Shown: in pieces, positions 9,337 through 17,755 of the stretch
Numbering within the stretch: the stretch's first letter is position 1
Layout of the letters: the number at the start of each line of letters is the position of its first letter
DNA from: JACKAQ01 sp020634975 [NCBI: Calditrichia bacterium]
Lineage (GTDB): Bacteria > Calditrichota > Calditrichia > RBG-13-44-9
Direction: 5' to 3'
Assembly (NCBI GenBank): GCA_020634975.1
Contig: JACKAQ010000001.1
Location: 2,852,001-2,916,000 of the forward strand
Length of the DNA stretch: 64,000 nucleotides
The notes under the pieces: model-generated
Database searches by the model: none
What the model was told of the DNA's origin: nothing
Seen by the model: only the letters and a program-made list of their open reading frames with translations
Made by a program: the position numbers and the translations under genes

Positions 9337-10692
9337 GTGACACACGTGAGTTCATCGCAGAAATCTCCGCTCAAGAACATTCTAAAAACTTCGCTGCCGG
9401 CTGTTATTGATTTGTCATCGCAAACAGTTGCCTGGCTTATCGAAGCTATTTTGATCGGCAATATTTCCGCAGCTGCTTTGGCAGGTGTCGGGCTGGCACT
9501 CCAAATAGTTATCCTCACTTTTACAGTTGTGTTGACATTTGTGGTTGGCGCATCCATTATTATCAATCAATATTTGGGTGCGGAAGACCATTGGAACGCC
9601 AATCATGTGCTGGCTCAGGCGATGATGGTCGGAACGATAATGGCATTCGTCATCAGCTTGCTATGGTATTTTGGCGGAACGCAGGTTTTTCTGGCCATCC
9701 GCGAAGAGGAGCCATCCGCCCGGATTTACGGCGTGCAATATCTCAAAATAATTTCCTATTTCGGTCCGCTGGTAATTCTCAACTTTATGGGATTGGGCAT
9801 TTTGCGGATGGTCGGCGATACCGTCGTCACCATGAAAATCAATCTGTTTACCAATATTTTGCACCTGACGTTGGCGTCTATTCTCATTTTTGGGCTGTTC
9901 GGAATGCCGCGAATGGAAGCAGAGGGCGCAGCACTGGCAGTGGGCATCGCTCATTCAATCGCGTTTTTTATTACGCTTTACATGCTGCGCAGCCGAAAAG
10001 TATCGTTATTTTTATCGTTTACGGAATACGCCACACCCAATTTTGAAACGTTTAAACGATTGTATAAATTGGGTTTACCGACAACCGTTGAACAACTGGT
10101 CTGGGCGTTCGGTCAATTGGTGCTCAGCTTTTACGCCGGTTTGTTGGGAATTGTTGTGCTGGCAGCGCACCAGGTTTTTGTGCGGGTGCAGTCGGTGCTG
10201 ACAATGGCGTTTCAGGGATTCGGTTTGGCATCGATGTCGCTGGTTGGGCGCAGCATTGGTGCTGGCGATGATGACGCCGCAATCAAAGCCGGTTGGCAAA
10301 CCGGCTGGGTAGCGTTGGCTACGGCAATGCTGATTGGCGCGGGACTGATGCTGACCGAACAGTGGTGGTTCTCTATTTTCACCAAAAACGAAGCTGTGGT
10401 AACCTTTGGCACCAGCGCAGTAATTGTGCTGGCAATTATCCAAATGCCCAAAGCAATGAACATGGTGTTTACCGGAAATTTGCGCGGCGGCGGCGACCTC
10501 AACTGGCTGATGTGGCTGGCTATTTCCAGTGTCACTATTTTTGAAATTATCGGCTCTTACTATTTTGCTTTTGTTTGCGAATTATCGCTGATCGGCATTT
10601 GGATGGTGCAGGGAATGGACGAAGCCTCACGGCTGTTCTGCAATTTCTGGCGCTTTCACCAGCGAAAATGGAAAATAAAGGATATGTTGTAA
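9337..10692 (+). CDS. MATE-family multidrug/cation antiporter
   Basis: Polytopic membrane transporter of 451 aa, within the 440-480 typical for the family, with about 12 hydrophobic helices in two pseudo-symmetric halves. N-terminal half: helix 1 near residues 15-40 with the S-L-P-A-V-I-D motif and the L-A-G-V-G-L stretch; the second half opens near G-L-P-T-T-V-E-Q-L, the usual repeat of that motif. GTG at 9337 is taken as the start; another GTG at 9346 is possible. Substrate cannot be read from sequence. It is followed immediately by tmk, whose start lies 2 nt after this stop. Confidence 0.9.
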   Translation: MTHVSSSQKSPLKNILKTSLPAVIDLSSQTVAWLIEAILIGNISAAALAGVGLALQIVILTFTVVLTFVVGASIIINQYLGAEDHWNANHVLAQAMMVGTIMAFVISLLWYFGGTQVFLAIREEEPSARIYGVQYLKIISYFGPLVILNFMGLGILRMVGDTVVTMKINLFTNILHLTLASILIFGLFGMPRMEAEGAALAVGIAHSIAFFITLYMLRSRKVSLFLSFTEYATPNFETFKRLYKLGLPTTVEQLVWAFGQLVLSFYAGLLGIVVLAAHQVFVRVQSVLTMAFQGFGLASMSLVGRSIGAGDDDAAIKAGWQTGWVALATAMLIGAGLMLTEQWWFSIFTKNEAVVTFGTSAVIVLAIIQMPKAMNMVFTGNLRGGGDLNWLMWLAISSVTIFEIIGSYYFAFVCELSLIGIWMVQGMDEASRLFCNFWRFHQRKWKIKDML

Positions 10693-10694
10693 CG

Positions 10695-11330
10695 ATGGCA
10701 GAATTCCGGCAATTCATATCATTCGAAGGCATCGACTATTCCGGAAAAACCACTCAGCTGAAATTGCTGCTGGCACGGTTGCAGCAATCCGGCATCGATG
10801 CCCAATTGCTCCGCGAACCCGGCGGAACCGTCATCTCCGAAAAAATCCGGGAAATTTTGCTGGACAAATCGCACACCGAAATGCACGCCAAAGCCGAAAT
10901 TTTGCTGTATTCCGCCGCGAGAGCGCAACTGGTGCATCAGAAATTGCTGCCGTTGCTGCAATCCGGCGCAACCGTTATCGCCGACCGTTTTTTTGATTCA
11001 ACAACCGTTTATCAGGGATTCGGGCGCAACCTCGATCTCACGTTTGTTCGCTCACTCAACACATTTGCGACCTCCGGACTGATGCCCTACAAAACATTCC
11101 TGATCGATATTTCCCCTGACGAAGCACTGCGTCGCCGCCAACATTCCGGTCGCGGCAGCGATCGGCTGGACAGCGAAAGCCTCACCTTTTTTCAGGCTAT
11201 CCACACTGCCTATCACCAACTTGCAAACGATTTTCCTAACCGATTTGTTATCATTTCCGGCGAACGAGATGTGGACAGCATCGCCGTAGAAATTTGGAAA
11301 AAAATTTGCGAACTGTGGACTATCGCATAA
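10695..11330 (+). CDS. tmk: Thymidylate kinase
   Basis: Phosphorylates dTMP to dTDP in the cytoplasm. The 211-aa protein has a P-loop G-I-D-Y-S-G-K-T near residues 10-17, the D-R-F-F-D-S-T-x-x-Y-Q-G motif contacting dTMP, and a LID segment with R-G-S-D-R-L-D-S-E. The residue after Asp in the P-loop is Tyr where Gly or another small residue is usual. I use ATG 10695, which directly follows the MATE stop; an upstream ATG at 10668 would overlap that gene and lacks an SD. It seems co-transcribed with the MATE gene. Confidence 0.94.
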   Translation: MAEFRQFISFEGIDYSGKTTQLKLLLARLQQSGIDAQLLREPGGTVISEKIREILLDKSHTEMHAKAEILLYSAARAQLVHQKLLPLLQSGATVIADRFFDSTTVYQGFGRNLDLTFVRSLNTFATSGLMPYKTFLIDISPDEALRRRQHSGRGSDRLDSESLTFFQAIHTAYHQLANDFPNRFVIISGERDVDSIAVEIWKKICELWTIA

Positions 11331-11471
11331 ACTATTCCTGTTTTCATCCGAACTTAACTATTAAAAGACAAATTGTTCGTCCAGTTGTTTCTTCCGGAAA
11401 CTTTTTGGGCGCCAAAGTGATCTAAATTAGTATTGGTTTTTTCCGAATTGATTCATCAGGAGGTTGTTAGG

Positions 11472-13160
11472 ATGTTCCAGCGGGCAAAATTTACAACGTT
11501 GACGATAACGATAACCGTATTTGTATTGATTGGCTGGTTTTTTAGCTATTCGATGGCGGGCGGCAACGAAGAAAAATACTATAAAATAGATAAAGGTCTC
11601 CATTATTTGCGGGAAGTGTTCGAAACCATCGCCCGAAATTATGTGGACGAAGTAGACCCCGAAGTGCTCAGCAAAGCCGCAATCGAGGGCATGCTGGAAA
11701 ATTTCGATCCATATACCGTGTTTTTTAAAGATCCCGGTTCGCAGCAAATGCGCATGATTACCCGGGGAAAATACGGCGGCGTCGGGATGGAAATCAGCGT
11801 GCAGAGCCAACAAGTTGTGGTTATTTCGCCGATGGAAGGCTCGCCTGCTCAGCGTGCCGGCATCCGTGCCGGTGATATTGTTACCAAAATTGACGGCGTG
11901 CTTACCAACAGCCTCAATTTGCAGGATGCATCGGAGCATTTGCGCGGGAAAGTCGGGACGCCGGTGATGCTCGAATTTATGCGCCCCGGACTGGATAAAC
12001 CGCTGGAAATCACGCTGATACGCGAAGAAATTACCCTCGAAGATGTTACCTACGCCGGATTTGTGGAACCGGGAACGGCATATTTCCGGCTGTCTGCTTT
12101 TTCCGATAAAGCCAGCGAAGAGCTGAAATCGGCGATTCACGAATTACAGGCAGATATGCCCATTCAACGGGTTATTCTGGATTTGCGAAGCAATCCGGGC
12201 GGGCTGTTGACCGCAGCAGTGGATATCGCCAATATTTTTCTGCCGCCGGGACAGTTGGTTGTTTCTACCCGTGGTATTCACGAAAGTGAACATAAATTTT
12301 ACACCAACGAATCGCCGTTGTTGCCGGACCAGCCGCTGGTTGTTTTGATCAACGAATCCAGCGCCAGCGCATCCGAAATCGTCGCTGGCGCCATTCAGGA
12401 TTGGGATCGCGGTGTGCTGGTCGGCAGCGAAACATTTGGCAAAGGGCTGGTACAAAAAGTATATCCCATCGATCGCATCAACCAGGCGTATTTGAAAATA
12501 ACCACGGCAAAATATTATGTGCCGTCCGGACGCTGCATTCAAAAAGAAGATTACAAAAAGGATACAGATTTTTTTGTGGATCACTCCGACAGCACCGAGT
12601 ACGATCAAAAAGTTGATTACTTCACCCAAAATCGCCGGGTTGTTCACGGTGGCGGCGGCATCTATCCGGATGTGGTTGTCGATCGGGAAAACATCACCCG
12701 TTTTCTGCAAACGCTGTTGGCGAAAGGTTATTTTTTCCAATTTACCGTAGATTATCTGAGCGATCATTCGGAATACAGTGACCCGCGAAACGTGCCGGTA
12801 ACCGACAAAGTGCTGGAGGATTTCCGGAAATATGCAATGGAGCGCAACTTCTCTTTCGATATGGAAGGCGAAGAACAGTTGAGCAAATTTCTCAAAATTG
12901 CTGCGGACGAAAAATTTCAGGATCGCGATATCAAAGATTTGGTCGGCGTTGCGCTGGAAAAATTGCGCAAAGAAAAAGAGCGTCAATTTAACAAATTCAA
13001 ACCGCAAATCCGGGAACTGCTGATTGCCGAATTTGCCGAAAAATCCGGTGGGCTGGCATCGCGGATTGTGGCGAACATGCCGTTCGACAACCAGTTGCAG
13101 GGCGCGTTGCAAGTGCTCAAAAACGGACAGGAATATCGGGAAATTTTGGCTATCCGTTGA
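11472..13160 (+). CDS. ctpA: S41-family C-terminal processing peptidase
   Basis: Periplasmic serine protease (CtpA/Prc type) that trims or degrades proteins from the C-terminus. Start ATG 11472 has AGGAGG at 11458-11463. A single N-terminal hydrophobic segment (about residues 10-28) anchors or exports it; a PDZ domain follows (about 75-160); the S41 core carries the catalytic Ser299 in S-A-S-A-S-E and Lys324 in T-F-G-K-G, with the family spacing of 25 residues. The C-terminal 170 residues are a charged helical extension beyond the S41 core, rich in K, R and E. Length 562 aa matches the long CTP group common in Bacteroidota. A hairpin terminator follows at 13201. Confidence 0.93.
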   Translation: MFQRAKFTTLTITITVFVLIGWFFSYSMAGGNEEKYYKIDKGLHYLREVFETIARNYVDEVDPEVLSKAAIEGMLENFDPYTVFFKDPGSQQMRMITRGKYGGVGMEISVQSQQVVVISPMEGSPAQRAGIRAGDIVTKIDGVLTNSLNLQDASEHLRGKVGTPVMLEFMRPGLDKPLEITLIREEITLEDVTYAGFVEPGTAYFRLSAFSDKASEELKSAIHELQADMPIQRVILDLRSNPGGLLTAAVDIANIFLPPGQLVVSTRGIHESEHKFYTNESPLLPDQPLVVLINESSASASEIVAGAIQDWDRGVLVGSETFGKGLVQKVYPIDRINQAYLKITTAKYYVPSGRCIQKEDYKKDTDFFVDHSDSTEYDQKVDYFTQNRRVVHGGGGIYPDVVVDRENITRFLQTLLAKGYFFQFTVDYLSDHSEYSDPRNVPVTDKVLEDFRKYAMERNFSFDMEGEEQLSKFLKIAADEKFQDRDIKDLVGVALEKLRKEKERQFNKFKPQIRELLIAEFAEKSGGLASRIVANMPFDNQLQGALQVLKNGQEYREILAIR

Positions 13161-13200
13161 TTTTTGAACCAACCTTTTTTATCATATTTGTTACCATCTG

Positions 13201-13227
13201 AAAGGGCGAACACAGGTTTCGCCCTTT
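13201..13227. terminator. Perfect hairpin after ctpA
   Basis: Ten-base perfect arms AAAGGGCGAA and TTCGCCCTTT around a 7-base loop, 40 nt after the ctpA stop, with GGTTTT on the 3' side. It shares its core wording with the hairpin at 51783, so it may be a copy of a dispersed palindromic repeat used as a terminator. Confidence 0.7.
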
Positions 13228-13278
13228 GGTTTTACATCTAAATTCATCAAAATTACACTGAATAGTTGAGGATTGAAA

Positions 13279-14094
13279 ATGGGAAAACTGCCCCCAAAGG
13301 CGTATAAGAATCTGTCATTTCTGAACAGTTCCGAAGCCCGGATGATCCGCATTTTATCCGAATATCTCGAACCGCGCGTGCGTTTCACCAAGCATGATGT
13401 TGAAAACACGATTGTGATGTTCGGCTCTGCACGAACGCTCCCCCGGGAATCTGCGCTGGAAGCGCTGAAATCTGCGAAAAATAAGCACAAAAAAACGCCA
13501 AATCCCGATAATGCGCTGGCTGTAAAAATGGCGGAAAAACGGGTTGAGCTTTCCCAATATTATGAAGATTGCCGTGAGTTGGCAAAAATGTTAACCGAGT
13601 GGTCAATAAAACGTGGCAACGGCGAAAACAGCTATTATATCGCCAGCGGCGGCGGTCCGGGGATGATGGAAGCTGCCAATCGCGGTGCATCCGAAGCCGA
13701 TGGCGGCGAGTCCGTCGGGCTGAACATTTCTCTGCCAATGGAACAGGGCTGCAATCCCTACATCACCGATGATCTCAATTTTGAATTTCACTACTTTTTT
13801 ATGCGGAAATTCTGGTTCATTTATCTCGCCAAAGCGATTGTGGCGTATCCCGGCGGATTCGGTACGCTGGATGAACTGTTCGAGGTGCTCACGCTCATCC
13901 AAACCCGCAAAGTGAACAAAAAATTGCCGGTGGTGTTGTATGGCAAGGAATATTGGCACAACCTGATCAACTTCGATGCGCTGGTGGAAAACATGATGAT
14001 CAACAAAGAAGATATGGATTTGATCTATTTCGCCGAATCCAATCAGGATGCGTTCGATTATTTGACATCCCACCTGAACGGTGATTCGGAGTAA
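13279..14094 (+). CDS. LOG/TIGR00730-family Rossmann-fold protein
   Basis: Protein of 271 aa with both hallmarks of the family once annotated as lysine decarboxylase: G-G-G-P-G-M-M-E-A-A-N (middle) and P-G-G-F-G-T-L-D-E (about two thirds along). In characterised members (LOG, YgdH/PpnN) these residues form the nucleotide 5'-monophosphate phosphoribohydrolase site, so nucleotide cleavage or cytokinin-riboside-like activity is likely. It has an N-terminal helical extension of about 90 residues before the Rossmann core, unlike the minimal 190-aa LOG proteins. ATG 13279 follows GAGG at 13268; the TTG two codons earlier is less likely. Monocistronic by spacing. Confidence 0.88.
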   Translation: MGKLPPKAYKNLSFLNSSEARMIRILSEYLEPRVRFTKHDVENTIVMFGSARTLPRESALEALKSAKNKHKKTPNPDNALAVKMAEKRVELSQYYEDCRELAKMLTEWSIKRGNGENSYYIASGGGPGMMEAANRGASEADGGESVGLNISLPMEQGCNPYITDDLNFEFHYFFMRKFWFIYLAKAIVAYPGGFGTLDELFEVLTLIQTRKVNKKLPVVLYGKEYWHNLINFDALVENMMINKEDMDLIYFAESNQDAFDYLTSHLNGDSE

Positions 14095-14198
14095 AGGTGT
14101 CGTTCAAAACCATTTGAGAAACGGCGTATCTTTGCGTAGATTTTTGCATCCAAAACATATTGATTGGATAAAAATTACGACCGAACAGGAGATTGAAA

Positions 14199-15152
14199 AT
14201 GGGCAATGAGAATCATCGAAAAGTTATCGTTATTGGATCCGGACCGGCGGGGGACACGGCGGCGTTGTACGCGGCGCGGGCAGAGCTGAAACCGCTGCTG
14301 ATTTCCGGCAGCCAGCCGGGTGGACAATTAACCATCACCACAGAAGTTGAAAATTTCCCCGGATTTCCCGATGGCATAATGGGACCGGAAATGATGCACC
14401 GGTTTCATCAACAGGCACAAAAATTTGGTACCGAATTCGTTTACAAAACCGTCACCAAAGTCGATTTCAGCAAACGTCCGTTTGTAATTGAAGCGGAAGA
14501 TGTGACTTACACAGCCGATGCGGTAATTATCGCCACCGGCGCATCCGCGAAATTGCTCGGCCTGCCTTCCGAAAAAGAGCTGATGGGTTACGGCGTTTCC
14601 GCATGCGCAACCTGTGACGGATTTTTCTTCAAAGAAAAACATGTTGTGGTGGTCGGCGGCGGCGATTCCGCGATGGAAGAAGCTAATTTTCTCACCAAAT
14701 TTGCCAGCAAAGTAACGGTTATTCACCGCCGGGAAGAGCTGCGGGCATCGAAAATTATGCAGGAACGCGCATTCAAAAATGAGAAAATTGATTTTGTCTG
14801 GAATAAGGATGTTGTCGAGGTGCTTGGCACTCGCGAAGGCGGCGTTACCGGTTTGCGGCTGAAAGATACCGTCAACGGAGAAGAAACGGAATTTGCCTGC
14901 GAAGGCTTTTTTCTGGCGATCGGGCATACGCCTAACTCGCAAATTTTCAAAGGTTTACTAAAGATGGATGACAGCGGCTATCTGCAAACGATACCGGGCT
15001 CATCCAAAACCGAAATCCCCGGCGTTTTCGCCTGCGGCGATGTGCAAGATTCCGTTTATCGACAAGCGGTAACGGCTGCTGGCTCCGGCTGTATGGCAGC
15101 CATCGACGCGGAACGTTACCTCAGCGAATTGGAATTTGAGGGCGAAGAATAG
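14199..15152 (+). CDS. trxB: Thioredoxin-disulfide reductase
   Basis: Low-molecular-weight flavoenzyme that reduces thioredoxin with NADPH. The 317-aa protein has the FAD-binding G-S-G-P-A-G near the N-terminus, the redox pair C136-A-T-C139, the NADPH fold G-G-G-D-S-A and the C-terminal FAD motif A-C-G-D-V. An AGGAG at 14187-14191 supports ATG 14199. The stop shares one base with the GTG of the next gene, so trxB and the tRNA-dihydrouridine synthase are translationally coupled and end at the same terminator (16250). Confidence 0.96.
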   Translation: MGNENHRKVIVIGSGPAGDTAALYAARAELKPLLISGSQPGGQLTITTEVENFPGFPDGIMGPEMMHRFHQQAQKFGTEFVYKTVTKVDFSKRPFVIEAEDVTYTADAVIIATGASAKLLGLPSEKELMGYGVSACATCDGFFFKEKHVVVVGGGDSAMEEANFLTKFASKVTVIHRREELRASKIMQERAFKNEKIDFVWNKDVVEVLGTREGGVTGLRLKDTVNGEETEFACEGFFLAIGHTPNSQIFKGLLKMDDSGYLQTIPGSSKTEIPGVFACGDVQDSVYRQAVTAAGSGCMAAIDAERYLSELEFEGEE

Positions 15153-16201
15153 TGACAGTTGTATCCCAAAAATCTTCCCGGGCAACCGTTTTTCCGGTGA
15201 GCGTCGCGCCGATGATGGAGTGGAGCGACCGCCATTTTCGCGCTTTTATGCGCCAAATGACGCGCCGCACTTTGCTTTACACCGAAATGAAAACCACCGG
15301 TGCCATTTTACACGGCGAACGGGAGAAAATCATCGGGTTTTCCGATTTTGAGAAACCGCTGGTGCTGCAAATCGGCGGTGATGATCCGGCAGAAATGGCT
15401 GAATGTGCCAAAATCGCGGAAGATTACGGATATGACGAAGTGAATATTAACGTCGGATGCCCGAGCGAACGGGTGCAAAAAGGCAATTTTGGCGCGTGTT
15501 TGATGAGCACGCCGGATGTGGTTGCCGAATGCGTATCCGCAATGCGCAATGTTGTAAAAATTCCGGTGGGTGTGAAACACCGCATCGGCATCGATCGGCA
15601 GCAAAGCTACGAATTTATGGCAAATTTTGTGGAAAAAGTGGTTGCCGCCGGCGCGGACCGGATTACCGTTCACGCCCGCATTGCCTGGCTGAAAGGGTTG
15701 AATCCCAAAGAAAACCGGGAAGTACCGCCGCTGCGGTACGAAGATGTGCACCGGCTAAAAACCGATTTCCCGGATACGATCGTGGAAATCAACGGCGGCA
15801 TCAAAACGCACACGGAAATTACCGCACAATTGCCACATGTGGATGGTGTGATGCTCGGACGTGCAGCGTATCATAACCCGTTTATTTTTAGCAGCATGGA
15901 CCAGTTATTTTTCGGTGAAAAGTATCCCGCCAAAACCCGCCGGGAAATTGTCGAAGCGATGATTCCGTACATTGAAGAATGGCGGGAAAATGAGCTGTTT
16001 CCCAACCGGATCATCCGGCACATGTTTGGGTTGTTTTCACACCAGCGCGGTAACAAAGCCTGGCGGCGCTATCTCAGCGAAAATGCTCACAAACCGGAAA
16101 CCACCGGCGAAATTCTCCGCGATGCCATCGCCGATATCCCCGACGAAGTGCTGGACGAACGCCCGAATCCCGCCGAAATAGCGTTGGCGGAAGCCGTTTA
16201 G
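15152..16201 (+). CDS. dusA: tRNA-dihydrouridine synthase, DusA type
   Basis: FMN enzyme reducing uridine to dihydrouridine in the tRNA D-loop. It starts at a GTG overlapping the trxB stop by one base. The 349-aa sequence has the TIM-barrel opening V-A-P-M-M-E-W-S-D, the catalytic C103 in N-x-G-C-P-S, then V-Q-K-G-x-F-G-A-C-L-M, the H-A-R motif and the phosphate loop with G-R-A-A-Y. The R-V-Q-x-G-x-F-G-A-C-L-M form and the R-H-M-x-G-L-F segment near the C-terminus are typical of DusA rather than DusB or DusC. Confidence 0.93.
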   Translation: MTVVSQKSSRATVFPVSVAPMMEWSDRHFRAFMRQMTRRTLLYTEMKTTGAILHGEREKIIGFSDFEKPLVLQIGGDDPAEMAECAKIAEDYGYDEVNINVGCPSERVQKGNFGACLMSTPDVVAECVSAMRNVVKIPVGVKHRIGIDRQQSYEFMANFVEKVVAAGADRITVHARIAWLKGLNPKENREVPPLRYEDVHRLKTDFPDTIVEINGGIKTHTEITAQLPHVDGVMLGRAAYHNPFIFSSMDQLFFGEKYPAKTRREIVEAMIPYIEEWRENELFPNRIIRHMFGLFSHQRGNKAWRRYLSENAHKPETTGEILRDAIADIPDEVLDERPNPAEIALAEAV

Positions 16202-16249
16202 CAAAAAAAACATCTCGACAAATTTGACGAATTGTCGAACCCGAATGTC

Positions 16250-16299
16250 GCGCCTGTAAACGAAATGGTCGAAAATACCGTGTTTGCAGGCGCTTTTTT
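16250..16299 (+). terminator. Rho-independent terminator of trxB-dusA
   Basis: Arms GCGCCTGTAAAC (16250-16261) and GTTTGCAGGCGC (16282-16293) pair over 12 bp with one G-U and are followed directly by six T residues. A smaller stem (CGACAA/TTGTCG) lies just upstream near 16215-16236. Confidence 0.85.
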
Positions 16300-16377
16300 G
16301 TTGGCACAAAAGTGGCAACTTGTGGAATTGTGAATCGTATAGTTGTGTAAAAACCATTATTTTTGGGGATATTTGGG

Positions 16378-17229
16378 ATGAAACAAAAAACAACAATTTT
16401 GATTTTGTTGATGCTCGGCATTTGGCTGGGTTTCGGCGTAACGGGGATTGCACAGGAGCGGGAACGCAAAGAGAAAACCAAAAAAGAAGGCAAACTCGGC
16501 GATTTTGAGGACGAGGTTGACGGCAAAAAGAAAAAATCGGACAACGATGACGATGACGACGACCACGTTCACAGCTGGATTTCCATCGACGATTACCTGC
16601 TGCTGGGGCGCATTACTTACGGATTGCTGGTTCAGTTTCCCGGCGAATCGCGCTATTTTTATAACGGCAGCTACAAAAACAGTTTTTTCAGTGATTTCCC
16701 TTACGCTGTTGATGGCGAGGGGCATTTTTCGCAAAACGACGGGCGCAAACAATCGATCAACATCACCGGGAATTATTTTTACAGCGAATCGGATTTGGAC
16801 GGGCTGGCGCTGCGGGCGCAATTTTCGCCGAATCCGTTGTATGGCGCAGAAGTGCATTTCGCCGATATCCGCGAAGAGCTGAACGGATACGATGACCGGC
16901 TGCAGTTGTTCGGCGCATTTGTCAATTACAACCGTTTCCGGCTCAACCGTTTCGGGTTGCGTTGGGGATTGGGCGTGATGGGCTTGCGCGGCGATAACAC
17001 CCGCACCGGCTTCGCGTTTAACTCCGGAATGGAGTGGTATTTCAAAGAACCGCTCAGTCTGGAATTGCAATACAGTGGCGGATTTATCAGCGAGCGATAT
17101 GTGCCGGAATTTTACGGTGCGCTGAACCTGCATTATCGCCGGATGGCGTTTTCGGTGGGTTACCAATATTGGTCCGCCGGAAATGTGGTGATCGACGGTG
17201 TAACGACCGGTGTGAAATTGTTTTTGTAA
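16378..17229 (+). CDS. Secreted beta-barrel-like protein with Lys/Asp-rich linker
   Basis: No family recognised with certainty. The 283-aa protein starts at ATG 16378 and has a Sec signal peptide (about residues 1-25, ending G-I-A-Q). Next comes a low-complexity charged stretch, first Lys/Glu-rich and then K-K-K-K followed by a run of six Asp with His residues (about 28-62). From about residue 65 the sequence alternates hydrophobic and polar residues with many Tyr, Phe and Gly, ending V-K-L-F-L; this is the pattern of an 8- to 12-stranded outer-membrane barrel. The acidic/His linker could bind cations on the periplasmic side, which is speculation. It converges with the acetyltransferase gene. 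Confidence 0.7.
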   Translation: MKQKTTILILLMLGIWLGFGVTGIAQERERKEKTKKEGKLGDFEDEVDGKKKKSDNDDDDDDHVHSWISIDDYLLLGRITYGLLVQFPGESRYFYNGSYKNSFFSDFPYAVDGEGHFSQNDGRKQSINITGNYFYSESDLDGLALRAQFSPNPLYGAEVHFADIREELNGYDDRLQLFGAFVNYNRFRLNRFGLRWGLGVMGLRGDNTRTGFAFNSGMEWYFKEPLSLELQYSGGFISERYVPEFYGALNLHYRRMAFSVGYQYWSAGNVVIDGVTTGVKLFL

Positions 17230-17245
17230 TGGGTTGAGAAAATAC

Positions 17246-17268
17246 AGGGGCGATCGCCGATCGTCCCT
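17246..17268. terminator. Bidirectional hairpin between convergent genes
   Basis: Arms AGGGGCGATC and GATCGTCCCT pair over 10 bp with one G-U around a 3-base loop. It lies 17 nt after the + strand stop and reaches the stop codon of the minus-strand acetyltransferase gene, so it can terminate both. Its composition resembles other palindromic repeats in the window. Confidence 0.6.
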
Positions 17269-17755
17269 ATAAATTTCGTTCGATCAAATATTCAACGATG
17301 ACAACATCGCGCCAAATGCCATCCAGCTTGGCGTGATTGCGATAGACGCCCACCTCTCGGAAACCCAATGATTTCATCAGTTTAAGGCTGGCAGCATTTT
17401 CCACAAAAATCCGCGACAGCAGTTTGTGAAAACCGGCTGCCGCAGCTTGTTCGATCAAATAATTCATGGCAAATTTGCCGACACCACGCCCGCGATAATT
17501 GCGATCCACATAAACAGAAAATTCCGCAACGCCCGCGTAACATTCTCGCGCGCTGTACGGGAATGTCGCCGCGAACCCGAAAATTTTGCCGGGTTCGCCA
17601 ACCACAATCACGGGATGTTTGCCATCCATCCATTTGCCGATGTCTTTCGCTGTGCGGTCCCGCGTTTCAAACGTGGCGATGCGCTCTGCGATGCCTTCGT
17701 TGTAAATCCGGGCGATTTCCGCCCGGTCTGCGTATGTTGCTAATCGCGCTCGCAT
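17267..17755 (-). CDS. GNAT N-acetyltransferase, ArsN1/phosphinothricin acetyltransferase-like
   Basis: Cytoplasmic acetyl-CoA-dependent acetyltransferase of 162 aa. The acetyl-CoA P-loop R88-G-R-G-V-G93 is present, and the landmarks I-Y-N-E-G-I (17-22), I-A-T-F-E-T (26-31), the S-x-Y-V-x-x-x-x-R-G-R-G strand-helix and the late G-V-Y-R-N-H-A-K-L-D-G-x-W-R-D-V segment match the phosphinothricin/arsinothricin (ArsN1) group closely. It likely acetylates an amino group of a small toxin or amino-acid analogue. It begins exactly where the DPP IV gene ends (no intergenic base), so it is the second gene of that minus-strand operon. No ars genes are nearby. Substrate is inferred only. Confidence 0.85.
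   Translation of the reverse strand: MRARLATYADRAEIARIYNEGIAERIATFETRDRTAKDIGKWMDGKHPVIVVGEPGKIFGFAATFPYSARECYAGVAEFSVYVDRNYRGRGVGKFAMNYLIEQAAAAGFHKLLSRIFVENAASLKLMKSLGFREVGVYRNHAKLDGIWRDVVIVEYLIERNL

Noticed and set aside
12144-13172. Open frame of 342 codons on the minus strand
   Set aside because: Antisense to ctpA with Phe/Gln/His-rich composition; no SD or family match.
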